Shown here: piece after piece, positions 25,285 to 33,222 of the stretch
How the letters are laid out: every line of letters starts with the position of its first letter
Numbering within the stretch: position 1 is the stretch's first letter
Origin: Brevibacillus choshinensis
GTDB taxonomy: Bacteria; Bacillota; Bacilli; Brevibacillales; Brevibacillaceae
Length of the DNA: 64,000 nt
Direction: 5' to 3'
Assembly (NCBI RefSeq): GCF_016811915.1
Contig: NZ_CP069127.1
Location: forward strand, 4,250,001-4,314,000
Program-made: the position numbers and the translations under genes
Notes under the pieces: generated by a model
What the model was told of the DNA's origin: nothing
The model's input: only the letters and a program-made list of their open reading frames with translations
Database searches by the model: none

Positions 25285-26586
25285 ATGCATAGATCTGAAC
25301 ACGATTATGATGTCATTATTATCGGCGGGGGTCCATCGGGATTGATGGCCTCAGTCGCCGCTTCCGCTCAGGGAGCGAGAGTCTGCCTCGTGGAAAAAGG
25401 CGGCAAGCTCGGGCGTAAGCTGATCATCTCTGGCGGCGGTCGCTGCAATGTAACCAATGCCAAGGAACAAGATGAATTGATCAAGCAGATGCCCGGAAAC
25501 GGACGATTCATGTACAGCGCATTCGCACAGTTTAGCAATCGTGAAATCATCCAGTTTTTCGAGGAGCTCGGTGTCGCGCTGAAAGAAGAAGATCGCGGAC
25601 GCATGTTTCCCGTGACCGACAAGGCTGTCACCGTCGCGCAAGCCCTGATCGACAAGATGAAAAAACAAGGCGTTACGGTACGTTTGAACAGTCCTGTCCA
25701 AAAAGTGCTCTATGAGGATGGGCACACTGCCGGAATCCAGCTGCAATCCGGCGAAGAACTGAGGTCTTCCTGTGTCGTGATTGCCGTAGGCGGCTGTTCT
25801 GTCCCTCAAACAGGTTCGACTGGTGATGGCTACTCCTGGGCAAAGGATGCCGGTCACACCATTACGGATCTTTACCCAACCGAAGTGCCTCTTGTGGCAA
25901 ACGATCCCTTTATCCGCGATAAATCGGTGCAAGGCCTTTCTCTTCGCGATGTGGAAATGACGTTGTACGCCCCCAATGGAAAAAAGGTATCCACTCAGGA
26001 AGGAGACATGATCTTCACCCACCAAGGCTTGTCTGGCCCGGCTTCCCTGCGGATGGGTCATTACGTCTCCATTACCCAGCGAAAGCACGGGGCGATTCCC
26101 CTTTCCCTCACCATCGATCTCATGCCAACCAAGTCGGCTGACGAGATCGCTGCGGAGAGCTGGGAGCTTTTGGAGGAGCAGCCGAAGAAAGCGGTGAAGA
26201 ATGTCCTGAAAGGGTATCTGCCCGAGCGAATCATCCCTCTCGTGCTCTCTCTCGCTTCCATCCCGGAGGAGACGACGCTCAGTCACATGCGAAAGCAGGA
26301 GTGGTCAGGCCTCGCGAAATTCATCAAGGCATTCCCCTTGACGATCACAGGGACTCTCTCCCTGCAAGAGGCCTTCATCACAGGCGGCGGCGTCAGTGTA
26401 AAAGAAATCGATCCGCGCACGATGAAGTCCAAATGCGTGGATGGTCTTTACTTTGCCGGTGAGGTCATGGATGTGCACGCGCACACGGGCGGCTACAACA
26501 TCACCATTGCCTTTTCCTCCGGGCATGTCGCAGGAACTCACAGCGCCCTCGAGGCACTGGAAAAATATTCTGCAAAAGAGGTTTAA
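25285..26586 (+). CDS. HI0933-like NAD(P)/FAD-dependent flavoprotein (YtfP/BaiN type)
   Basis: FAD-binding protein of 433 residues. Dinucleotide motif VIIIGGGPSGLMAS near residue 10, GRKLIISGGGRCNVTN near residue 45, VAVGGCSVPQTGSTGDGY near residue 165, HQGLSGPA near residue 250, and the C-terminal FITGGGVSVKEIDP and HTGGYNI. These mark the HI0933 family, whose members include BaiN reductases; the physiological substrate is unknown. ATG 25285 has AAGGA 13 bases upstream, so the start is slightly uncertain. Possibly transcribed with the GNAT gene 71 bases before it. Confidence 0.88.
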   Translation: MHRSEHDYDVIIIGGGPSGLMASVAASAQGARVCLVEKGGKLGRKLIISGGGRCNVTNAKEQDELIKQMPGNGRFMYSAFAQFSNREIIQFFEELGVALKEEDRGRMFPVTDKAVTVAQALIDKMKKQGVTVRLNSPVQKVLYEDGHTAGIQLQSGEELRSSCVVIAVGGCSVPQTGSTGDGYSWAKDAGHTITDLYPTEVPLVANDPFIRDKSVQGLSLRDVEMTLYAPNGKKVSTQEGDMIFTHQGLSGPASLRMGHYVSITQRKHGAIPLSLTIDLMPTKSADEIAAESWELLEEQPKKAVKNVLKGYLPERIIPLVLSLASIPEETTLSHMRKQEWSGLAKFIKAFPLTITGTLSLQEAFITGGGVSVKEIDPRTMKSKCVDGLYFAGEVMDVHAHTGGYNITIAFSSGHVAGTHSALEALEKYSAKEV

Positions 26587-26636
26587 TGAGTTTTCAAACG
26601 GGGAAGCTATAGAGAAGGTACTCTTTTTGGAAAAGA

Positions 26637-26683
26637 GTGATCAGCATCTTACTCCCCCCTAGTTGTAAGATGCTGGTTATCAC
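26637..26683. repeat. Hairpin without T tract
   Basis: GTGATCAGCATCTTAC pairs with GTAAGATGCTG and ATCAC (two-base bulge) after the flavoprotein gene. No run of T follows, so it may stabilise the mRNA end rather than terminate. Confidence 0.5.
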
Positions 26684-26712
26684 ACCTTTACTCCCTTTAT
26701 CTTCCCTATATG

Positions 26713-26747
26713 GAGCGTCGCCACGGTGAGCGACGCTTCTTTTTTTC
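26713..26747 (+). terminator. Rho-independent terminator
   Basis: AGCGTCGC pairs with GCGACGCT and is followed by TCTTTTTTT. It is the best candidate for the end of the flavoprotein transcript. Confidence 0.85.
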
Positions 26748-26752
26748 CTCAT

Positions 26753-26789
26753 GAAAAAACACCCGATGCTTTGGCACGGGTGTTTTTCT
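26753..26789. terminator. Bidirectional terminator
   Basis: AAAAAACACCCG pairs with CGGGTGTTTTT. It lies right after the end of the minus-strand small membrane gene and probably ends the EzrA-like operon. Confidence 0.8.
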
Positions 26790-26794
26790 TCCTT

Positions 26795-26995
26795 TCAAGA
26801 TCCTACGGCTTGGTACAGATACGCCAAGCCTGCCATGATAAAAGCAAAGCCGAGCAAAAAAAACGTGTTGGCACGCTGCTTGACCCGCTTTTCATCTCCT
26901 TTAAAATGGGCTGCCATGCGGGATTGCCAGCGTTTTGTACGTGGCTGGATCATCACTACGGCGCCGATCAGGATAAGAAACAGAGGAAAATTCAA
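26795..26995 (-). CDS. Small two-helix membrane protein, 66 aa
   Basis: Begins NFPLFLILIGAVVMIQPRTK after a TTG start at 26995, which lies 12 bases beyond the AAGGGG that overlaps the stop of the EzrA-like gene. Two membrane helices flank a basic cytoplasmic loop (RWQSRMAAHFKGDEKRVKQR). The tight link to the EzrA-like gene suggests co-translation. No family recognised; an ATG 24 codons further up would read through the end of the EzrA-like gene and is unlikely. Confidence 0.6.
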   Translation of the reverse strand: MNFPLFLILIGAVVMIQPRTKRWQSRMAAHFKGDEKRVKQRANTFFLLGFAFIMAGLAYLYQAVGS

Positions 26996-27002
26996 AGGCG
27001 TC

Positions 27003-29444
27003 TCACCCCTTTTTTTTCCGCCGCAGCAGCCAGCGCGTCTCTGTTTCTTCCGGAGCCCCTTCAACAACCAGACGCGCCTCTTCTGCTAACTGATAGGCTT
27101 CCGCGAAAGCGAGCTGTCTAAACGACTGTTCTGCTTTTGTCAGCAATTCGTTTACTTGACGATTCTGCCTGCGATAACGATTGGTGTATTGAATGGCGCC
27201 TTCCGCCAGCTGGCACGTCGAGATAATCCGCTCTGCCATCCGCTCGGTCTCGCTTACCAATTCATCGGCATCCTGAATGAGAATCGCGACCTCTTCCAGA
27301 TCGTAGCGGTACTGCTCCATGATGGTCTTGATCCGGGCCAGCGTCTGTACGACTTCTTCGAACAGAAACTTCAGGTGATCAGGAATTCCCGGCAGATAGC
27401 TTCGCTTGATTTGCTGGCGAACCCGCACCAGCGTGCCTGAGATTCGTTCCAGCTCGTCCAATGCGTCATCTTCCGTTTCGATGACCAAAGAAGACGGCTC
27501 GGGTTCCGGTCTTCCTTCTTCCCACTCTGCTGGACGCTTCGGGATAACCAACTCGTATTCTTCCTCGTCGTCTACCACCGCTTCTGCCTCTTTTTGCGGT
27601 GCTTCTGGTGCAGCGGCCTGACGCGTAGACGAAGGGAACGGAATCGCTTTTGCATTCAACAGGACTTCCCGTTCAGCCTTGCTTAATTCAGCGGCAGCGA
27701 CACCTGCTGCTTCTGCCTCATAGTCGTAGACCTTTGCCGTCCCTTGGTCCGATCGAGCAGCCTGCAAGGTGGGTGGTGCTTCATAGTGTTTTTTATCCGG
27801 TTCCTCCACCTGCACCTGTGCAGCGTCCCACTCTTCGGCGTCTCGCTCCTCGGTATCATCCGCTTGCTGGAGAGCTTCGGCAGTCACCTCAGGCAAAGTG
27901 TCGACGGGCATTTCATCCGCTTCATCCGCTTTCAGAGCTGCGGGCATGACTTGTGCTGCCGCCGCTTCCCTTTGCGCGAGAACCGTTTCTTCCAGGCTTT
28001 GATACGTGGCATCCATCAGTACCTCAAACGCCTTTTGGTGAGTCTGAACCCTCTCCAGACTGCCTTCTTCCAATGCGCCCTTCGCTGCCGCCAGCAATTG
28101 CTTCGCTTGCATCAACGAATGATCCAGAGCCGTTTGCTCCAGCTGGAAGCCGTCTCGCATTACCTGGTCGATGCCATCTTCGAGCTGTTTGAATTCCTCT
28201 GGCAGCTCCTTATTAATCCGCTGAACCATCGAAGGGATCTGCTCCATCGATTTGTTCACGCTTTCCAGCATCTGCTGCGCTTTTAATGTGGTTTCGTACG
28301 CGTGAACATCATCTCCGGCCGCACGTGAGGTTTTCACTAGCTGGCGCATCGTATCGACTTCATCCAGCGTCGCTTTCAACTCATGAAACGAAAGTCCGTA
28401 CTCCAGTCGCAAGTCAGACAGACGGCGCTCTACTTGCTCGACCAGCTTACCGATTTCCGGGATGACGACCTTGTTTTCCTGCTTGGTGACTGCCACTTTG
28501 GACGAATCTGACTTCAGCTCGGACAATTCCTCCTCGATTTCCGCGATAGCCGCTCTCGCTTCCTCGAGCATTCCGAGCGCCAGTGTAAAACGGAAGCGGT
28601 CGCACGCTTCCTCTGCATCGAGAATCATCATTTCCACATCAGGAATGCGGATCCGCAGCAGGTTTTCTTTTTTGTCCGCCAGTTGGTGGTAACGGACCTC
28701 GGTTACCCCGCTGGAGCGGCTTCTAGGCTTTTCCACTTCGATGACATTGATTTTTTCGACCAGCTCATCTTTCCAGTCTTCCACATCGTCTACCTGAGCG
28801 AAGATAGACCGACGGCGAATCATGGCGTAAACCAGACTCACGGAAAGACCTGCGAAAACGACCCCGATCAGGTAGATCCACCATGGAACGCCGCCAAGCC
28901 CTGCCCCTTGCTGATCCGTAGACGTGGCATCAGATTGATCGGCCGCAGCTGAATTTGCCGTTCCCTGGTTCGTCTTGATCCGATCGACCTCCGAATTCAC
29001 TTCATCGATCATCGTCTGGATTCCGGTCAAGTATTGCTTTTGGTTGCGAAACGGCTCGTAGTAAGAAGTGATTTTATCGTGGAGCATTTCCAGATTGGCG
29101 CCTTTTGACTGCAGGGCTGGACCCGCGTAAACGCCCAGCTGCTCCGTATCCATATCGAGGACAACCATCAGAGCGTCTTCGGCGAGATTGTAGTTATCAA
29201 ACAGCTTCTGTGCGTATATATCAGGCGTATCTGCTTCAGGTGTGGTGCTTTCTACTACGACGACCTTGTAGCTTCCCGGATTGGCTTTGAGAGCATCCGC
29301 GAATTTCGTGCGATCTTCTTTTTTCAAGTAGTTGTCAGCGTCCTGAACAATTTCATCCGTTTTATCCGGAAATGGTGTGGCGAATGCCGGATTCGCATAT
29401 AGCAACATGCCTGCGAGGCAGAGCATGAATAATGATCGTTTCAC
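27003..29444 (-). CDS. TPM-domain / EzrA-like fusion, membrane-anchored division protein
   Basis: Protein of 813 residues. Order: signal peptide (1-22, cut near AFAT), TPM/Psb32-type extracytoplasmic domain (about 25-155), Ser/Gln-rich linker, one membrane helix (about 186-208), then a long cytoplasmic coiled-coil region. The end (QYTNRYRRQNRQVNELLTKA, about 765, then AFAEAYQLAEEARLVVEGAP) matches the C-terminal QNR patch of the septation regulator EzrA, which binds FtsZ. An acidic, Pro/Glu-rich stretch (about 500-670) interrupts the coiled coil. Normal EzrA is near 560 residues with no outer domain. It lies beside a RefZ-like gene, as ezrA does in B. subtilis (two genes apart). GTG start at 29444. 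Confidence 0.8.
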   Translation of the reverse strand: MKRSLFMLCLAGMLLYANPAFATPFPDKTDEIVQDADNYLKKEDRTKFADALKANPGSYKVVVVESTTPEADTPDIYAQKLFDNYNLAEDALMVVLDMDTEQLGVYAGPALQSKGANLEMLHDKITSYYEPFRNQKQYLTGIQTMIDEVNSEVDRIKTNQGTANSAAADQSDATSTDQQGAGLGGVPWWIYLIGVVFAGLSVSLVYAMIRRRSIFAQVDDVEDWKDELVEKINVIEVEKPRSRSSGVTEVRYHQLADKKENLLRIRIPDVEMMILDAEEACDRFRFTLALGMLEEARAAIAEIEEELSELKSDSSKVAVTKQENKVVIPEIGKLVEQVERRLSDLRLEYGLSFHELKATLDEVDTMRQLVKTSRAAGDDVHAYETTLKAQQMLESVNKSMEQIPSMVQRINKELPEEFKQLEDGIDQVMRDGFQLEQTALDHSLMQAKQLLAAAKGALEEGSLERVQTHQKAFEVLMDATYQSLEETVLAQREAAAAQVMPAALKADEADEMPVDTLPEVTAEALQQADDTEERDAEEWDAAQVQVEEPDKKHYEAPPTLQAARSDQGTAKVYDYEAEAAGVAAAELSKAEREVLLNAKAIPFPSSTRQAAAPEAPQKEAEAVVDDEEEYELVIPKRPAEWEEGRPEPEPSSLVIETEDDALDELERISGTLVRVRQQIKRSYLPGIPDHLKFLFEEVVQTLARIKTIMEQYRYDLEEVAILIQDADELVSETERMAERIISTCQLAEGAIQYTNRYRRQNRQVNELLTKAEQSFRQLAFAEAYQLAEEARLVVEGAPEETETRWLLRRKKKG

Positions 29445-29491
29445 TTGTCATACAACCCCTTAGTGTATGTATTCATGGGAGAGGGCATTGC

Positions 29492-30094
29492 TTAGGCATC
29501 TAGCAAGCATGCACGCAGGTAACGCATGATGGAGGCTTGCTGCCATAAGGCGAACTCCTCAGAGTACGGTTCCAGATCGTAGACCTGCCGAACCATTTGA
29601 GCTTGCAAAAAAGGATATGTCATTTGACTGATGACAGCCAAGACAATCCTGTCCGTGGAGACGGGTTGGAATTCACTGGATGTAATTCCCATTTCAATGA
29701 CCCGCGACAATCCGTGCTTCCACCGGCTGATGTAGAGAGTCAACACTTCTCTCGCCAGCATCGATTCGACGCTCAGTTCACGCTGGATCAGCCTGGTGAT
29801 CGGAGCATGCTCACACTGAAAGCGCAAGTACAGCCCGATAATCTGTTCGAGCCTTTCGTAGGGTGGTGCGTCTCTATATTCGATTTCCTGCTCTTCTACC
29901 AGTCGGAATAACGTATCAAAATAAGAGGCTATCAAGGTTTCCAGCACGCCCTGCTTCCCCTGAAAATGGTAGGAGATGAGCGCGGAATTCACCTGAGCCT
30001 CCTCGGCAATATGTCGAACTGATGTCCCTTTGTAGCCGTAAATGTCGAACAGCTTGGCCGCTGCTGACAATATGCGCATCTTCGTCTGGTCCAT
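29492..30094 (-). CDS. refZ: TetR-family regulator, RefZ-like
   Basis: Regulator of 200 residues with an N-terminal TetR helix-turn-helix (YGYKGTSVRHIAEEAQVNSA, about 20-45, then LISYHFQGKQGVLETLI). The C-terminal segment ITRLIQRELSVESMLAREVL resembles RefZ (YttP), which binds RBM motifs near the origin and affects FtsZ positioning at sporulation. The gene sits next to the EzrA-like gene and close to dgcP and rpsD, as in B. subtilis. ATG 30094 follows AGGAGGGACGAG. The name rests on synteny plus moderate similarity. Confidence 0.75.
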   Translation of the reverse strand: MDQTKMRILSAAAKLFDIYGYKGTSVRHIAEEAQVNSALISYHFQGKQGVLETLIASYFDTLFRLVEEQEIEYRDAPPYERLEQIIGLYLRFQCEHAPITRLIQRELSVESMLAREVLTLYISRWKHGLSRVIEMGITSSEFQPVSTDRIVLAVISQMTYPFLQAQMVRQVYDLEPYSEEFALWQQASIMRYLRACLLDA

Positions 30095-30283
30095 TGCCTC
30101 GTCCCTCCTGTTAGGGCTCGTCACCAAGGGCAGTCAGGTTACTTCTCCATTGTACTGATGTTTCGACGTAAAAAGATAGTCTAGTTTGTTAGTTCGACAA
30201 AGTTTTCCAGTATTCCTCCTGCATCTGGACGAGCTATGATAAAAAAAGCTACCTATCTCTGTCGAAGCCTCATAGGAGGTACC

Positions 30284-31126
30284 ATGGGAAAAAAATGGCT
30301 GCCGCTCACTTTGTTTCTTTCACTGCTTGCCACTCCGACAGGAGGACCTGTCGTCCAAAACATCGCTCCCTCCGGCTACTCTTCGCCTAGTAATTACGAG
30401 CATCCACTGTCTGTCGTTACGTACAACATACGGGGGTGTCGCACAGATTCTGGAAATGCCGATCCCGCACTGGTCACAGCTGCGCTTCGTACGCTTGATG
30501 CGGATATCATCGCCTTGCAGGAGGTGGACTACAACCTGCCTCGCTCCCACTTTGTGAATCAGGTCGAAGCGATCGCAAAGGCGTTGAACATGAATTACGC
30601 GTACGGTCCGTCAATCGATCTGGTGATTGGGGGGTACGGGAATGCCGTCCTCAGCAAATTCCAGATACGCCAAGCCCAGCAAAAAAAGCTCCCTGCCGTC
30701 TGGGAGCCGCGCAGCATTTTGGATGTGGCTGTCGATTGGAATGGCGATCCGCTCCATGTCGTAGTCACCCATTTAGGCACAAAAAAGTCAGAACATAGGC
30801 AACAAATCGAATTTTTGCGCGACTATTTGCAAGAAAAGTCATACAAGCACAGCATTTTGCTCGGTGATTTCAATCTGCTGCCGAGCGATCCGTTGCTCGA
30901 AACCTTACGCGGCACGTACCAGGATCCGGCCTATGCGGGGAAGCTCGGGCTGCGCACCCTGAGACATGCAGGTGCCCCGGAAGAAATTGATCGCATTTTC
31001 CTGTCGCCACAGCTTTCATTCATTGATGCCTCCGCGCCTGCCATCGGTCCGTCTGATCATTATCCCGTTCAGATGACGCTGCAAAGAGAGGATCTTGCGT
31101 ACAAAAAGGCGATCTCTTCCCGCTGA
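30284..31126 (+). CDS. Secreted endonuclease/exonuclease/phosphatase-family protein
   Basis: Protein of 280 residues. The start MGKKWLPLTLFLSLLATPTG is a signal peptide. The EEP fold motifs are present: TYNIRGC (about 50), DIIALQEVDYNLPRS (about 80), VVTHLGTKKSEHR (about 165), LLGDFNLLPSDP (about 198) and GPSDHYPVQMTL (about 262). It could be a nuclease, a phosphodiesterase or a sphingomyelinase-like enzyme. ATG 30284 follows TAGGAGG. A hairpin overlaps the last codons. Confidence 0.87.
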   Translation: MGKKWLPLTLFLSLLATPTGGPVVQNIAPSGYSSPSNYEHPLSVVTYNIRGCRTDSGNADPALVTAALRTLDADIIALQEVDYNLPRSHFVNQVEAIAKALNMNYAYGPSIDLVIGGYGNAVLSKFQIRQAQQKKLPAVWEPRSILDVAVDWNGDPLHVVVTHLGTKKSEHRQQIEFLRDYLQEKSYKHSILLGDFNLLPSDPLLETLRGTYQDPAYAGKLGLRTLRHAGAPEEIDRIFLSPQLSFIDASAPAIGPSDHYPVQMTLQREDLAYKKAISSR

Positions 31127-31146
31127 TGTGGGAACGAGACCGCCTT
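31108..31146. terminator. Bidirectional terminator
   Basis: GGCGATCTCTTCCC pairs with GGGAACGAGACCGCC (two mismatches). On the minus strand it is followed by TTTTT, so it mainly serves the lipoprotein gene; it overlaps the end of the EEP-family gene. Confidence 0.75.
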
Positions 31147-31163
31147 TGGTCGTTTGCTTTGCC

Positions 31164-32066
31164 TTATTTTCCTGCTGGACTCTCTTCCGGGTTTGGAAGC
31201 GGCTTGACCTTCCCGTAATTGGTCAAATACGTCTCGACCTGCGAATGCTCGCGGACTCGCTGCCCCTTCAAATCGTATTGCGATTGAATGGACATGCTGA
31301 TGGTCGTCGGAAGCTTGCTTGTTTTATTGTAAAAGACTGTGTACTCCGCATTTACATCCATTTGATCCACAATCTCACTGACATTGGGTGCCGACTGGGA
31401 TTGTATCCGGGGACCCTTGTGGCCTGTTGCACTCTTCTTCCATGCGCCATCGGACAATGACATCGCCAATTTCACACTTGGTTTGTAAACGGCAGAAGAA
31501 GTCGATTGAATCTGGGATCCTGATGCCTGCTCACTCATTTGTGTCACCAGCCAGCTTTTCAGCTTTGCGGAATCGAGGGTAACGCGCACTCCTTCAACAT
31601 CATCGTTCGGATTCTCATCCGGCAAAGGGAGCACTTTCTTCTTCATTTCTGCCATCTGTTGAAACGCGTACGCCGGGTCCCAGTTATCCATTTCCTGCTG
31701 GAATCCGTGCTTCGTTTGTCCGACATCCTTCCAGCTTGAATCACTGCCCTGCTTGGCGTACAGCTTGTCTCCGCGATTTAGGAGACTCAGATTGTTTACC
31801 CGGTTTTCCTCCGGCACTGACAGCTTCACGTTCATATAAACGGCTTCTTTATCTTTTCGACCCGAAAAGTTTACTACGTTGCCATTTGCGCTGTTTTCCG
31901 TGAGCAGCTTGGTGCGACCGTGGAATTCATACGCATCCTGCGTGGTGAAATGGTCGCTGACCTCTTCAAACGCCGAGCCAGCGCTTTGCTTGACGCCCAT
32001 TTGATTGCAGCCTCCCATGGCTGTGCATAAAAGGGTCACGAGACAAATCGTCCATCCTTTGCGCAT
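31164..32066 (-). CDS. Lipoprotein of unknown function, 300 aa
   Basis: Signal peptide with lipobox (LLCTAMGGCNQM, Cys at about 20), so it is anchored to the outer face of the membrane. The body is beta-rich and polar (FHGRTKLLTENS, NVKLSVPEENRVNN, KLPTTISMSIQSQYD), recalling the LppX/LolA-like fold of many Gram-positive lipoproteins, but I cannot place it in a named family. ATG 32066 follows GGAGGGG. Confidence 0.8.
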   Translation of the reverse strand: MRKGWTICLVTLLCTAMGGCNQMGVKQSAGSAFEEVSDHFTTQDAYEFHGRTKLLTENSANGNVVNFSGRKDKEAVYMNVKLSVPEENRVNNLSLLNRGDKLYAKQGSDSSWKDVGQTKHGFQQEMDNWDPAYAFQQMAEMKKKVLPLPDENPNDDVEGVRVTLDSAKLKSWLVTQMSEQASGSQIQSTSSAVYKPSVKLAMSLSDGAWKKSATGHKGPRIQSQSAPNVSEIVDQMDVNAEYTVFYNKTSKLPTTISMSIQSQYDLKGQRVREHSQVETYLTNYGKVKPLPNPEESPAGK

Positions 32067-32153
32067 TCATTACCCCTCCTTCACGCTACTCCCCATATCG
32101 TTTCCGGTGAAGAAAAAGGTTATTCTGCGGCTGGCAAACTCACTCGTCCCCAC

Positions 32154-33149
32154 CTACACGGAGTAGTACAGGACGCCTTCTCGCTCTTGCACGTCCACCT
32201 GGTGCAGAATCGTCAGCAAATCGATATGCCCCAAAGTCTCCGAAATGGTCAGAGGAAGTTCTTTTTCATACAGCGTTGGGAAGAGCAGGGCCGTCAGCTC
32301 ATACGCGGTTTTTTCGCCATCAGTGAGCAAGCGGCGAAGCGTGTCGGTCCTCTCCCAGTTCTTGCGCAGGCGGGCCTGGATCAACTCCCGATGGTCCATA
32401 ACGGGTTCGCCATGTCCTGACAGCACCTGCTCTATTTCCATATCGGCACACATTTGCAGTGCGGTCCGATACTGAACCAGTGTCAATGGTCGCACACTGC
32501 TGCGGTCGCGCGGGGGCTCGATAAACGCATTGGATGAAATCCGCTTGATGATATGGTCGCCACCGATCATCACACGATCGGAGGCACGGTACAAAGACAA
32601 ATGGCTCTGACTGTGGCCAGGCGTATACAGCACTTGCCACTGCGGCAGGTGAGGAACCGTCTGCTCATGCTTCAGATGTCCGTCAATACGGCTCGGCTCC
32701 GAAAAAGTCTTCATGAGTGCATGAAATCTTTGAATGATGAACAACTTCTCATGAGGGACTCCGCTTTGCTTGTACAGGTCCGTGAAAAACAGGTCGTGAA
32801 AGTCCATGAACTCCTCGTCGAGCTCGATGTACGGCACCGCCAACGGATGAGCCCATGTGCTGGCTCCCGATGCCTGCCTGACCCGCTCCAGCAGCCCGCA
32901 ATGGTCGACGTGATGATGGGTCAGGAGCACCTGCTCAATGTCGCCTACAGCCAGCCCGATTGACCCTAATCCGTCCGCAAGGGCCTGCCATGCCTCCTCT
33001 GTGAGCGGTCCTACATCAACCAGTGTCAGCTTCTCGCCTTTGATCAGATATACGTTTACTGGACCGACGTTAAAAGGAGTCGGCAGCTCGATGCAAAATA
33101 CATCCGGCGCCATTTCTTGCGCCCTTCCTCGCGAAGTGTGTGAAGTCAT
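32154..33149 (-). CDS. Metallo-beta-lactamase-fold hydrolase
   Basis: MBL-fold enzyme of 331 residues. The zinc motif HHHVDHCGLL is near residue 78, a further His in YTPGHSQSHLSLY near 182, Asp in GGDHIIKR near 203, and SGHGEPV near 250. The C-terminal helical extension (LIQARLRKNWERTDTLRRLL) is a LACTB2-like winged-helix region, as in hydroxyacylglutathione hydrolase-like and RNA-processing MBLs. Substrate unknown. ATG 33149 follows GGGAGGAAATC. Confidence 0.87.
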   Translation of the reverse strand: MTSHTSRGRAQEMAPDVFCIELPTPFNVGPVNVYLIKGEKLTLVDVGPLTEEAWQALADGLGSIGLAVGDIEQVLLTHHHVDHCGLLERVRQASGASTWAHPLAVPYIELDEEFMDFHDLFFTDLYKQSGVPHEKLFIIQRFHALMKTFSEPSRIDGHLKHEQTVPHLPQWQVLYTPGHSQSHLSLYRASDRVMIGGDHIIKRISSNAFIEPPRDRSSVRPLTLVQYRTALQMCADMEIEQVLSGHGEPVMDHRELIQARLRKNWERTDTLRRLLTDGEKTAYELTALLFPTLYEKELPLTISETLGHIDLLTILHQVDVQEREGVLYYSV

Positions 33150-33196
33150 CTGATTTCCTCCCGTGAACCCCTCAATTTGCAGCCTGCATTTCCTAA

Positions 33197-33222
33197 AAAG
33201 AAAAGAGCCAATCTTGGCTCTA
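33197..33222 (-). terminator. Terminator of the GAF-GGDEF gene
   Basis: On the minus strand AGAGCCA, loop AGAT, TGGCTCT, then TTTTCTTTTT. The hairpin includes the stop codon region. Confidence 0.8.
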
